From: Coprenecus sp949297365
GTDB taxonomy: Bacteria > Bacteroidota > Bacteroidia > Bacteroidales > UBA932
Direction of reading: 5' to 3'
NCBI GenBank assembly: GCA_963931055.1
Contig: OZ006987.1
Location: 992,001-1,056,000 of the forward strand
Length of the DNA: 64,000 bases
Positions 53,996-62,599 of this stretch are shown here, in pieces (the first letter of the stretch is position 1; each line of letters begins with the position of its first letter). A program made the position numbers and the translations under genes. Below the pieces are notes generated by a model. The model saw only the letters and a program-made list of their open reading frames with translations. It made no database searches and had not been told where the DNA came from.

Positions 53996-55372
53996 TTATT
54001 TCTGTTCCTGTGTTGATTGTCCGTAAGTATTCTTGTTGAGGAGCTTCTCCAGCTCGATCTGGGCCGTCACGTAGTCCAGGGCGGCCTGCACGTAGGTGCT
54101 CTGGGCCGTGATGAGGGTTGTGGCGGCGTTAGTCACGTCCAGACTGGAAGCGTGACCGAACTCGTATTTCTTGCCGATATTGTCAAATACGGCCTGGGAG
54201 ACCTCCACATTCTTCACCTGTGTCTGATAACGCTCGTATGCGGAGGAGAGGTTGTACTTGAGCTGACGGTGCTGGATATTCAGGGCCATCTTGGTGTTCT
54301 CCAAGGTGTTGAGCTGCTTCTGATAATCCAGTTTAGCCTTCTGGAAAGAAGTATAGTTGCGGCCCGAGGAAAATATGGGGATGGACAGAGTCAGGCCGAT
54401 CATGTTCGGGGGAGTCATGTTCATGGTCATCTCGTCGGAGAAATACTTCCTGCCCGTGTACTGGTAGAATGCGCTCAGGGTAGGTCCGTAGGCCCATCCC
54501 GCAAGGTTTTTCTGCTTCCTGTACAGTTCGGTGCTCTGCAGGGCCAGCTGATAGGAGAAATTGTTCTCCAGGATAAAGTCATCGTAGAGCAGGTCCAGCG
54601 AATGCTCCACATCCATCAGATCGTCCAGGGTCTGGGTCAGGACTATCTCCTTGTCAAAACCGACGTTCATCTGCAGGCGCATGGAGTTGTAGATCATCTC
54701 CAGTCCGCGCTCGGCCTCGTTGATGGAAGTTTCCAGAGTGGAGACCTGTACCAGAATCTGGTCTGCGTCCACCTGCTCGGCAACACCCGCGTCCACCGAC
54801 TTCTGGGACAGCTCGTGCAGCTTGCGCACGGTACCGAGGTTGCGCCGGAGCAGCTCCACCGTCTGCGTACTGACCAGTGCGGAAAAATACAGCAGCCGCA
54901 CCTGCTCGGCCACCTCCTGCTGCGACTGACGGTGCGAGACATCCGCCATCTCTATCGACAGCTTGCCTATAAGCGTACTTATAATCTGGGCTCCGCTCAC
55001 AGACATTGAGGCATTGACACCTATTGAACCGTAAGGTGGCATGGCTATGGCCAGTCCGGTCTCACCGAACTCCATCTCATACCCCATGTAGTTGGAATAG
55101 TCCAATGTTCCATTAACTTGCGGAAGCATGGTCGCAATCGCTCCCCAGCGGTCAGCCTCCGCCTGACGCATGGCCAGCGAGGAGTTCTGCAGGTCCCAGT
55201 TATGCTCCAGCGCGTAGCTCATGGCCTCGTCCAGTGTGAAATACATCACCGAGGTATCCGCATCCGGCACTGACGGAGCCTGAGCGGCAGCCTTGAACGG
55301 AACAGCCCCGGCAATCAGGAAGAGAGCCGAGGCACAGCATACAACTACCGCTGTTTCTAATTGTTTTCTCAT
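53996..55372 (-). CDS. TolC-family outer-membrane efflux channel
   Basis: A 458-residue outer-membrane channel with a signal peptide (cleaved near FKAAAQ). Two repeats of the TolC helical barrel are visible (FTLDEAMSYALEHNWDLQNS; then LQSTELYRKQKNLAGWAYG), with the closing helix LDVTNAATTLITAQSTYVQ and an Asn/Thr-rich tail. It completes the tripartite pump. Its ATG overlaps the tetR stop by one base. It is intact, unlike the tolC remnant at 31 kb. Confidence 0.94.
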   Translation of the reverse strand: MRKQLETAVVVCCASALFLIAGAVPFKAAAQAPSVPDADTSVMYFTLDEAMSYALEHNWDLQNSSLAMRQAEADRWGAIATMLPQVNGTLDYSNYMGYEMEFGETGLAIAMPPYGSIGVNASMSVSGAQIISTLIGKLSIEMADVSHRQSQQEVAEQVRLLYFSALVSTQTVELLRRNLGTVRKLHELSQKSVDAGVAEQVDADQILVQVSTLETSINEAERGLEMIYNSMRLQMNVGFDKEIVLTQTLDDLMDVEHSLDLLYDDFILENNFSYQLALQSTELYRKQKNLAGWAYGPTLSAFYQYTGRKYFSDEMTMNMTPPNMIGLTLSIPIFSSGRNYTSFQKAKLDYQKQLNTLENTKMALNIQHRQLKYNLSSAYERYQTQVKNVEVSQAVFDNIGKKYEFGHASSLDVTNAATTLITAQSTYVQAALDYVTAQIELEKLLNKNTYGQSTQEQK

Positions 55373-55995
55373 TATCGTAACAGTGATTTATTATTTTTCA
55401 GATATTCGTCTATATACTCCCGGCCCTTCTCTGTAGCAATACCTCTTATAAGGAAAAGCATCAGGAAGTCCGAGCCACGGTCATGCTTGATCTCCAGATA
55501 ATTGCGCACCGCCCTGTCCGTAACCGCCACGGAAAGCTCGAAAAGCTGCAGGGACAACTGATGCGCGTCCAGGATATCCGTTATGAACAGGCCTTCCTTC
55601 TGCCCCTGCCTGATTACTCTCTCCAGCAGTTCACAGTGCCATCTGTTCACATCCTGCACCACATTCATGAACACCTCCGGATAATACCGCTTGACCTCCG
55701 TAAAGAAGTCATAATAGAAACTCATGCGCTTCTCGTCTTTGTTCTCCAGCGAGAGCATGAACCACTCAAGGACATTGCCTGATTTTGCGAACTCCTCTTC
55801 CGACCGGGTCATATTGTCCTTGTGCATCAGAAGGATACATTCCCTCAACAGACCTGCCTTGTCGTGAAACATCTCGTACAGCGTGCGCTTGGACATACCG
55901 TTGGCCGAAGCCACATCATCCATTGTCAGCGACTTGCAGCCACGCTCCAGAAAAAGCGCGGAGGTATTTCTCAGTATTTGCTCCCTGTTCGTCAT
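55372..55995 (-). CDS. TetR/AcrR-family regulator of the efflux operon
   Basis: A 207-residue repressor-type protein. The N-terminal HTH (about residues 20-45, LTMDDVASANGMSKRTLYEMF) fits TetR, and the rest is the helical ligand-binding domain (EVKRYYPEVFMNVVQDVNRW). It is the first gene of the efflux operon, so it likely controls its own operon, and drug or bile salt binding may release it. The spacer to the divergent kbl gene (55996-56097) should hold its operator, but I see no clear inverted repeat there. Confidence 0.9.
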   Translation of the reverse strand: MTNREQILRNTSALFLERGCKSLTMDDVASANGMSKRTLYEMFHDKAGLLRECILLMHKDNMTRSEEEFAKSGNVLEWFMLSLENKDEKRMSFYYDFFTEVKRYYPEVFMNVVQDVNRWHCELLERVIRQGQKEGLFITDILDAHQLSLQLFELSVAVTDRAVRNYLEIKHDRGSDFLMLFLIRGIATEKGREYIDEYLKNNKSLLR

Positions 55996-56065
55996 AATCA
56001 GGTTGCAAACCTAAAAAAACTTCCGCAGTTTCCAAATTTTTATCACAACTGAACGGCTTATTTAC

Positions 56066-56073
56066 TAACTTTG
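56066..56073 (+). promoter_or_regulatory. -7 promoter box of kbl
   Basis: TAACTTTG matches TAnnTTTG, 24 bp before the start codon. Confidence 0.5.
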
Positions 56074-56097
56074 CGTCCAAACTAAATACACAGCATT

Positions 56098-57288
56098 ATG
56101 TACAAAGATTTTCAAGCCTATCTTCAGAACGAGCTGAACAGCATCAAGGAAGCAGGACTGTACAAGGAAGAGCGCGTAATCGTGTCTCCCCAGGGTCCTG
56201 AGATTACCCTTCAGGACGGCACCAAAGCCCTGAACTTCTGTGCCAACAACTACCTCGGACTTGCCGACAGCAAGGAACTCGTAAAGGCCGCCAAGGATGC
56301 CATGGACACCCACGGCTACGGTATGGCCAGCGTGCGTTTCATCTGCGGTACCGGCGACCTGCAGAAGACCCTCGAGGCCAAGATCGCAGAGTTCTTCGGC
56401 ACTGAGGACACCATCCTCTACGCTGCATGCTTCGACGCCAACGGTGGTGTGTTCGAGCCCCTTCTGAACGAGCAGGACGCCATCATATCCGATTCCCTCA
56501 ACCACGCCTCCATCATCGACGGAGTGCGTCTGTGCAAGGCCAAGAGATACCGTTACGCCAACGCCGACATGGCCGAGTTGGAGAAATGCCTTCAGGAGGC
56601 CCAGACCCAGCGTCACCGCATCATCGTCACCGACGGTGTATTCTCAATGGACGGCAACGTATGCCCTCTGGACAAGATCCACGCCCTCGCCGAGAAGTAC
56701 AACGCCATGGTCATGGTCGATGAGTCACACTCAGCCGGCGTCGTAGGCAAGACCGGACGCGGCGTCACAGAGCGCTACAATCTCCGTGGCCAGATTGAGA
56801 TCATCACAGGCACCCTCGGAAAGGCATTCGGCGGCTCCGTCGGCGGATTCACCACCGGTAAGAAGGAGATCATCGCCATGCTGCGCCAGAGATCAAGGCC
56901 TTATCTGTTCTCCAACTCCATACCTCCCATGATTGCAGCCGCAGGTATCCGCATGTTCGACATGATGAAGGAGTCCAACGAGCTTCAGGACCGTCTGCAC
57001 GAGAACACCGACTACTTCATCAGCAGGATGAAGGCCGCCGGCTTCGACATCAAGCCCACCGAGTCAGCTATCTGCGCCGTCATGCTGTATGACGCCAAGC
57101 TGTCCCAGGAGATGGCAGCCCGCCTGCAGGACGAGGGCATCTTCGTAACCGGCTTCTACTATCCTGTAGTGCCTAAAGACCAGGCCCGTATCCGTGTACA
57201 GGTATCTGCCGGCCACAAGAAGGAGCACCTTGACAGATGCGTCGCAGCCTTCACCAAGATCGGCAAGGAACTCGGCGTCCTGAAATAG
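56098..57288 (+). CDS. kbl: Glycine C-acetyltransferase (2-amino-3-ketobutyrate CoA ligase)
   Basis: A 396-residue PLP enzyme that splits 2-amino-3-ketobutyrate with CoA to glycine and acetyl-CoA in threonine breakdown. The alpha-oxoamine synthase motifs are clear: NFCANNYLGLADSKELV near residues 43-59, MVDESHSAGVVGKTGRG near 204-220, and the PLP-lysine in ITGTLGKAFGGSVGG near 233-247. The partner threonine dehydrogenase gene is not in the window. Codon use is strongly biased, suggesting high expression. A terminator follows. Confidence 0.93.
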   Translation: MYKDFQAYLQNELNSIKEAGLYKEERVIVSPQGPEITLQDGTKALNFCANNYLGLADSKELVKAAKDAMDTHGYGMASVRFICGTGDLQKTLEAKIAEFFGTEDTILYAACFDANGGVFEPLLNEQDAIISDSLNHASIIDGVRLCKAKRYRYANADMAELEKCLQEAQTQRHRIIVTDGVFSMDGNVCPLDKIHALAEKYNAMVMVDESHSAGVVGKTGRGVTERYNLRGQIEIITGTLGKAFGGSVGGFTTGKKEIIAMLRQRSRPYLFSNSIPPMIAAAGIRMFDMMKESNELQDRLHENTDYFISRMKAAGFDIKPTESAICAVMLYDAKLSQEMAARLQDEGIFVTGFYYPVVPKDQARIRVQVSAGHKKEHLDRCVAAFTKIGKELGVLK

Positions 57289-57320
57289 GCCCGCCCTGCT
57301 CCACAACACACAAAACCACA

Positions 57321-57354
57321 AAAGACCGCGTCCTTTCCCGGACCCGGTCTTTTT
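57321..57354 (+). terminator. Terminator after kbl
   Basis: Stem AAAGACCG...GTCC / GGAC...CGGTCTTT with a short loop and a following T run. Confidence 0.85.
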
Positions 57355-57486
57355 CATTTCCCATCCATTAGATTGCCGTTCCCGTTTTCTTCATATTTTC
57401 CGTCCTTTATCTGATTCCCGCCCAATTTCCTCCCTAGCCTTCATCCCCCATCCCCTCAAAGTTTCCATATTCTACCCTCTGCCATC

Positions 57487-57830
57487 GGAGAGTGTACCAT
57501 TCCTCCACATTATCCGTACACCCTCGCCCATAGATTCTATACGCACCACACTCATAAGCACTTCTTGGCGGGCATATCCTACTCCTCCCCCACGAGAGTG
57601 TACCATTTTTCCATGCTTCACGTACACTCTCCATCTTGCCAGCCATCCACAAGCCACTACAAACGGCACAGCATCCATTTCCCAAATGAGAGTGTACCCT
57701 TTTCCCACCCTCGTGGTACACTCTCGTGGAGAGGGGAGATGTAGATGCCGACGAGAATGGGTTGCGGAGGCGACAAGACAGGATAGCCTCTACGAGGGTG
57801 TACCGATATTTCGGGGAAATGGTACACTCC
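57487..57830. repeat. Left REP-type hairpin array of RAYT unit 2 (four hairpins)
   Basis: Four palindromes with arms GAGAGTGTACC / GGTACACTCTC or near forms start at about 57488, 57594, 57688 and 57794 (spacings 106, 94, 106). They differ entirely from the family at 9 kb. After hairpin 3 (plus strand) and hairpin 2 (minus strand) come 18-19 purine-rich bases with GTAG and then ATGCCGACGAGAATGG or ATGCCCGCCAAGAAG, much like the ATGCC-box in the first family. This, with ordinary A/T-poor filler, accounts for 57355-57857. Confidence 0.85.
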
Positions 57831-57857
57831 CGCATCATCAGTCTCCACAAAACAAAA

Positions 57858-58784
57858 CTAAGAATACGGCAAACACCTCTCCAACTGCCCCTGCGATACC
57901 CGTAACGCATCTGCAAGGCTCTGACGCACATCATCCACCTCGGAATGGGAAAGCTGCACATAACTAACTTTCCCATAACGCGGTACACACTGATGGTCTA
58001 TAATATCGCACAACTCAATATCCGAAACACGTTTCTCGTTGACCCAATGCTGATTCTGCTTCAAAATCAGCTGCACCTCACTATCCGGCAGAAAAGCCTC
58101 TACAGTTCCCAACGTAACCGGCGGCAGACCATCGTCATCTTCCTCCTGCTCCCGCATCCATCGCTCATAGTCATTACGGTTAAGACCGAACAGAAAAGCG
58201 CGGTACGATCCGAAATAACCCTCTACCAAAACACTGTCTACCACATCGTCATATGAGATCATGCCGGTTGACCTCAAAACATCAACGTCATCGGGCAGAT
58301 GATTTTTTATCCGGATAATATCCGACTTTTTCCTTCGAAACACAGCTTCCGTTACGGGTGAAAAGGATTGTATTTTATTCTTAAAATACTGATTGACGGA
58401 AGAGAACGGATAGGAGTAAAGGTTTGCGCACACTTCGTGATGGTAGGGATTGCGTATGACATAACTTATCGCGGCTGCAATATGACGCCGTCCCTCAAGC
58501 TTACTGCAGAAGAAAGCCTTGTCCCCCAATGCTCCCTTGCGCTTGTAACGGTGATTGAACATCTGTGTATACGAAGTTCTTATCCGCATTACCAGATTGG
58601 ACGGATCAGCACATACGGCAATCATGTGTACGTGCGTAGACATTATGGCATGAGCCAACAGACTGCTGCCAGTCTTGAACACAGCCTGTGCAATGCAGTT
58701 GAACATCATGCAGTAATCCTTATAACTTCGGCAAAGTACCTCATTGTGAGAGGTAAAACAGATATGATACAATCTCCTGCCCAT
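57858..58784 (-). CDS. REP-associated tyrosine transposase (RAYT), unit 2
   Basis: A 308-residue Y1/HUH transposase, related to the one at 9114-10070: both begin with an RxYHxCxTSHxEVLCR pattern. The HUH motif MSTHVHMIAV lies near residue 55 and the likely catalytic tyrosine in AAISYVIRNPYHHEV near 110. The C-terminal region carries RAYT-like basic and aromatic segments. I start at 58784 (MGRRLYHICF) by analogy with unit 1; the frame is open to 58826. It is surrounded by hairpins of its own family, the key sign of a RAYT. It appears intact. Confidence 0.9.
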   Translation of the reverse strand: MGRRLYHICFTSHNEVLCRSYKDYCMMFNCIAQAVFKTGSSLLAHAIMSTHVHMIAVCADPSNLVMRIRTSYTQMFNHRYKRKGALGDKAFFCSKLEGRRHIAAAISYVIRNPYHHEVCANLYSYPFSSVNQYFKNKIQSFSPVTEAVFRRKKSDIIRIKNHLPDDVDVLRSTGMISYDDVVDSVLVEGYFGSYRAFLFGLNRNDYERWMREQEEDDDGLPPVTLGTVEAFLPDSEVQLILKQNQHWVNEKRVSDIELCDIIDHQCVPRYGKVSYVQLSHSEVDDVRQSLADALRVSQGQLERCLPYS

Positions 58785-58883
58785 GTCTCTCTCCTCCTTG
58801 TAATCATTTAATGAAAGTCTTTGCAAATATACTAAGAAGCCGAGAGGAGAACAAATTTATTTGCTCTACGAAGTTTCAGTTCG

Positions 58884-59005
58884 GAGAGTGTACCTTCTTT
58901 TCTGAAAAATAGTACACACTCCTAGTAAAAACATTCCTATTTGGGGCAAATACCGCAAAATCCCTCGAAGAGTGTACTACTATCAAGCATCTGTGGTACA
59001 CTCTC
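58884..59005. repeat. Right REP-type hairpins of RAYT unit 2 (two hairpins)
   Basis: Arms GAGAGTGTAC / GTACACACTC (58884-58921) and GAAGAGTGTAC / GTACACTCTC (58967-59005) belong to the family of the left array. They lie between the RAYT start and the promoter of the next gene. Two units here against four on the other side make this array smaller and more decayed. Confidence 0.8.
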
Positions 59006-59065
59006 GCGATGTAGCGAAATACAGGAAAGAAAGCATCTAGAATGCGGGAAAATACAACTATTTTT

Positions 59066-59094
59066 TTTGGTTATGTTGATTTTTTCTATCTTTG
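59066..59094 (+). promoter_or_regulatory. Promoter of the propeller lipoprotein gene
   Basis: TTTG (59066-59069), 17 bases, then TATCTTTG (59087-59094). The -7 box is exact, the spacing slightly short. Confidence 0.55.
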
Positions 59095-59122
59095 ACAGCG
59101 CAAAACACTAACTTCTAGTACC

Positions 59123-60304
59123 ATGAGAACAAAATCGCACTTACTGAAAGTACTTGCCGCAGGAGCGGCCGCCGTCATCGCAACCGCATGCGGACAGAAA
59201 AATGACGGAGAACTCATCAGCGTCAATTTCAACCGGGTCAGCCAGGCCCCGGCAATGAATATCTCCGAACTGGCAGGAGAGCCTGAGTTCATAGCCCTGG
59301 ACAGCAGGGTCGAGGCATTCGCCACCGGCTACACCTACGCATTCAGCGACCACTACATCTGCATCGGCGCATCCATGCGCGGCCCGGCCAAGCTCTACGA
59401 CCGCGCGACCGGCAAATTCCTCCGTGACGTAGGAGCCATCGGACGCGGCCCGGGCGAATACCTCAACACCTACGGCTCTCCGAGGATAGACGAGGAGGAC
59501 GGCACCGTCTGGCTCCTGCCCTGGCAGACCAAGACTCTCCTGGGCTTCGACATCGCTACCGGCAAGTTCAAAAAGGAGGTTCCTCTGAAATACGGCGTGC
59601 CCAAAGGACAGTTCCAGGTAGACTCGAAGGCCGGCACAGTAACCGTCGCCGCTCTGCCGTTCAGGGATATGGTACCGGTGATTGCATGGCAGCAGGACAT
59701 GCAGGGCAATGTACTCTGGGAGATACCTGCCGGCCACCTGACCATGACACCCGAATTCAGCAATGAGATAGAGAGCAGCGGCAACGTGGAAGAAATCTTT
59801 GACCTGTCGCTCATAACCTGGGGCGGCGGACAGGACTCACTGTATGTAATCAATAAGGGTGCCGTCAATCCGGTCTACACTATAGACTTCCACACCAAGG
59901 AGGTGGAATCCGAGGACTACAACCTCAACGTCAACGAGGATGCCCCCATCCACTCCTATATCATGCTGCCCGGACACTTCATCACCAGCGTAAGCTACCC
60001 CGTACAGACTGAATGGGGATTCAGCACCGGCAAGCCCGAATACGTCATCACCGACCGGCGCACGGGAGAAAGCATCAGAACGACATTCTACAACGACTAC
60101 CTGGCCAAAGAAACCGACTACGTATCCTTCACCGGCGGCTACTGGTACACTGTCCTCGACCCGGAGACCTTTATCGAAGTTGCGGAGAACGCTCTGAAAG
60201 AAGGCAATCTCTCCGAGGAGAACAAGGCCCGCATCCAGGAAATCCTCGACGGCCTCACCCCCGAGAGCAACAACATCCTGATGCTCGCACCTATAAAAAA
60301 ATAA
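59123..60304 (+). CDS. 6-bladed beta-propeller lipoprotein (BF3164-like)
   Basis: A 393-residue lipoprotein (lipobox ATAC). It opens with the BF3164/6-bladed-propeller pattern: a conserved segment around LAGEPEFIALDSR, then KLYDRATGKFLRDVGAIGRGPGEYLN (in parts here as RDVGAIGRGPGEY), a hallmark of this Bacteroidales family, and blade repeats to the end. Members are exported proteins of unknown ligand. It stands alone behind its own promoter, with a weak hairpin after its stop, and comes before two related repeat lipoproteins. Confidence 0.82.
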   Translation: MRTKSHLLKVLAAGAAAVIATACGQKNDGELISVNFNRVSQAPAMNISELAGEPEFIALDSRVEAFATGYTYAFSDHYICIGASMRGPAKLYDRATGKFLRDVGAIGRGPGEYLNTYGSPRIDEEDGTVWLLPWQTKTLLGFDIATGKFKKEVPLKYGVPKGQFQVDSKAGTVTVAALPFRDMVPVIAWQQDMQGNVLWEIPAGHLTMTPEFSNEIESSGNVEEIFDLSLITWGGGQDSLYVINKGAVNPVYTIDFHTKEVESEDYNLNVNEDAPIHSYIMLPGHFITSVSYPVQTEWGFSTGKPEYVITDRRTGESIRTTFYNDYLAKETDYVSFTGGYWYTVLDPETFIEVAENALKEGNLSEENKARIQEILDGLTPESNNILMLAPIKK

Positions 60305-60310
60305 AATGTT

Positions 60311-60330
60311 CCGCCGTTATTTGGCGGTTT
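60311..60330 (+). terminator. Weak terminator-like hairpin after the propeller gene
   Basis: CCGCC / GGCGG with a 7-base loop followed by TTTCCC; the T run is short and the hairpin overlaps the -33 region of the next promoter. Confidence 0.4.
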
Positions 60331-60353
60331 CCCGCATTTTTATATTAACTTTG
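60320..60353 (+). promoter_or_regulatory. Promoter of the BACON lipoprotein pair
   Basis: TTTG (60320-60323), 22 bases, then TAACTTTG (60346-60353), an exact -7 box 41 bp before the start codon. Confidence 0.55.
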
Positions 60354-60394
60354 GTTCGTTAAGCGAATTATTAATCTTCTAAAATCAAAATTTC

Positions 60395-62599
60395 ATGAAG
60401 AAACTACCCTATCTTCCCCTGCTGTTCACAGCACTTCTATCATTTTTTGTTATCGCTGGATGCGAGGAACAGATTAAGCCTGACGAGCCTGCATTCCTGG
60501 AACTCGACCCCTCTGACGAGATAGTCTTTGAAGCAGCGGGCGGCACCGAGACCGTAAGGGTTGTCTCTAACAGGAACTGGGAGGTGAGTGCCGAAAAGTC
60601 CGGACACTTCTCCGTCCAGACACTGACAGACACCACGTTCTCGATTACAGCCGCGCCCAATGAAAGCGAGGAAGACATCCCGGCCGTCACCGTCACAGTT
60701 ACAGCCGGTGAAGGAGATGATTCCGTCACCGAAACCATTCTGGTGAGCCAGAAAGGCCGGTCAGCCGTAACATTGACACTTGACCCCTCTGAAGACATCG
60801 TGTTCGGAGCCGAGGGCGGCACAGAGACAATAACCGTCACATCCAATGCCGAATGGACCGTAGAATCGGACAATCCTGAGCATTTCCCTGTGGAAAAGAT
60901 CAGTGAGACACAGTTTACGGTAAGCGCTGCCGCCAATTCCGATGCAGAGAAACTTCCCACAGCGACCGTCACCGTCACTGCCGGAGAAGACGGGGCAGTT
61001 CAGACCGCGACACTGAAAGTAAGCCAGCTGGGTCCCGACCCTCTGGTGCTGACCATAGTTCTGGAGAATATTACGGCGACATCGACGGACATGACCGTAA
61101 CACCTTCTGTAGAGACGGCCAGATATTATTTCGATGTAATCCAGAAAAGTATCCTGAACGAGCATCACTCCGGAGATCTCGCCGTCTACATGGAGAACAT
61201 GATGGCGGAGGCGATTAATAATTACGGAAGTGTGGAGGAAGCCATGAATGTTCTGTGCGACACAGGGACGCAGAGCTTGACATTCGACAACCTGAGACCT
61301 GAGACAGAGTATGTGGCTTTCGCCGCCGGATTGAACGACGAGGGCAAGGTGTCTTCCGAGATAGCATCAGAGGAATACGCCACACTTGAAATGCCCGGAA
61401 CATCCTTCGAGGTAGAGTTCAGCAACACCACTTACGACGGAACCGACTATACGGTGACACCCAGCAATGACTCTGTTTTATACTATCACTGCGTACGTCC
61501 CGTGGCCGAATATGAGGCCCTCACCGACGAAGAGATTATGGACGCGATCCTGACCGAGGACGGATTCGTCATCCCCTTCTACTCCACAAGCGGGGTCAGC
61601 GAATACACCAATGAGCACGTGAACCTGGCCGGCACAAGATACATGGTACTGATATTCGGAGTCTCGGGCGGATACTACGACGTAGTGCCCACCACAGAGA
61701 TATTCCGGTTTGATTACACTACCCTGTCTCCTGAAACCGATCCACAGGACTGCACATTCGATTTTGAATTCACCAACATCACGGCAAAGAGCGCGGACGT
61801 GAAGATAACCCCTTCCGATGAGTACGTACCCTACATCTACGACCTGATTGCCGAAGAGGATTATCTGGCCTACAAGGACGACATGGCGGGATATGTGGCC
61901 GAGTACATCGAGAATAACGTTACAAGCATCGACTATGCCCGCCACGACGGAGTGCAGACCTACATGTATTACCAGACTCTTGAGCCCGGCACCACCTACT
62001 ACAACTGGGTCGCCTGCATCGACGAGTACGGCGACCTTACAGCCGATGTTGTAATCAGCCCGTCTTTCTCCACAATACCCAGACAGGAGAGTACCGCCAC
62101 TGTCACGGCAGTAGTGAACCAGTACTTTGACGGAGACGAACTGCACGAGATGTATCCCGATGATTATCCTGACGGACAGGGCAAAGTATATGTATCCGTG
62201 ACATTCACCGCCAGCGAGGATGCCAAGACATGGTATGGCGAGATGGTGGAGGAAGACCCGAATGATCCCACTTCGGCAATCTCCGATCAGGAAATAGCGG
62301 AGACCCTCAGCTACAGCGGTTCATGGTGCCCTACAGAGAAACTTTACTGGGCCAACTGGGACACCGAGCACACCATCCTGGCCGTAGCCATCGGTCCCGA
62401 TGAGAACTACAGCAAGGTATTCCGCCTTACCACCACCTTCACAAAAGAAGGAGCCAATGACATCTCCGAATTTGAAAAACCGGAATACCCCTACTACGCC
62501 CCCGGACATTCCAGGACAGAACTCGACAGCCCCGTCCACATGCCCAAGGTCGTAATGTACAAATCCGTTGACAGCGAACCCAAAAAGGCATCCCGATGA
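60395..62599 (+). CDS. Surface lipoprotein with two BACON domains and three related repeat domains
   Basis: A 734-residue lipoprotein (lipobox VIAGC). Residues 35-120 and 125-212 are BACON-type domains (EAAGGTETVRVVSNRNWEVS; GAEGGTETITVTSNAEWTVE). Three repeats of about 110-130 residues follow, each opening with a pattern like ITATSTDMTVTPSVETARYYFDV or ITAKSADVKITPSDEYVPYIYD and ending in LEPGTTYYNWVACIDEYGD-type strands. Such proteins may hold glycans or mucin at the cell surface. Its stop overlaps the next gene's start (ATGA), and the next protein carries the same repeat. Confidence 0.8.
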   Translation: MKKLPYLPLLFTALLSFFVIAGCEEQIKPDEPAFLELDPSDEIVFEAAGGTETVRVVSNRNWEVSAEKSGHFSVQTLTDTTFSITAAPNESEEDIPAVTVTVTAGEGDDSVTETILVSQKGRSAVTLTLDPSEDIVFGAEGGTETITVTSNAEWTVESDNPEHFPVEKISETQFTVSAAANSDAEKLPTATVTVTAGEDGAVQTATLKVSQLGPDPLVLTIVLENITATSTDMTVTPSVETARYYFDVIQKSILNEHHSGDLAVYMENMMAEAINNYGSVEEAMNVLCDTGTQSLTFDNLRPETEYVAFAAGLNDEGKVSSEIASEEYATLEMPGTSFEVEFSNTTYDGTDYTVTPSNDSVLYYHCVRPVAEYEALTDEEIMDAILTEDGFVIPFYSTSGVSEYTNEHVNLAGTRYMVLIFGVSGGYYDVVPTTEIFRFDYTTLSPETDPQDCTFDFEFTNITAKSADVKITPSDEYVPYIYDLIAEEDYLAYKDDMAGYVAEYIENNVTSIDYARHDGVQTYMYYQTLEPGTTYYNWVACIDEYGDLTADVVISPSFSTIPRQESTATVTAVVNQYFDGDELHEMYPDDYPDGQGKVYVSVTFTASEDAKTWYGEMVEEDPNDPTSAISDQEIAETLSYSGSWCPTEKLYWANWDTEHTILAVAIGPDENYSKVFRLTTTFTKEGANDISEFEKPEYPYYAPGHSRTELDSPVHMPKVVMYKSVDSEPKKASR

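Noticed and set aside
54017..55009. 330-codon plus-strand frame over the tolC gene
   Set aside because: Antisense shadow; the minus-strand TolC protein is complete and in operon context.
55996..56097. TetR operator in the tetR-kbl spacer
   Set aside because: I looked for an inverted repeat and found none convincing, so no operator is listed.
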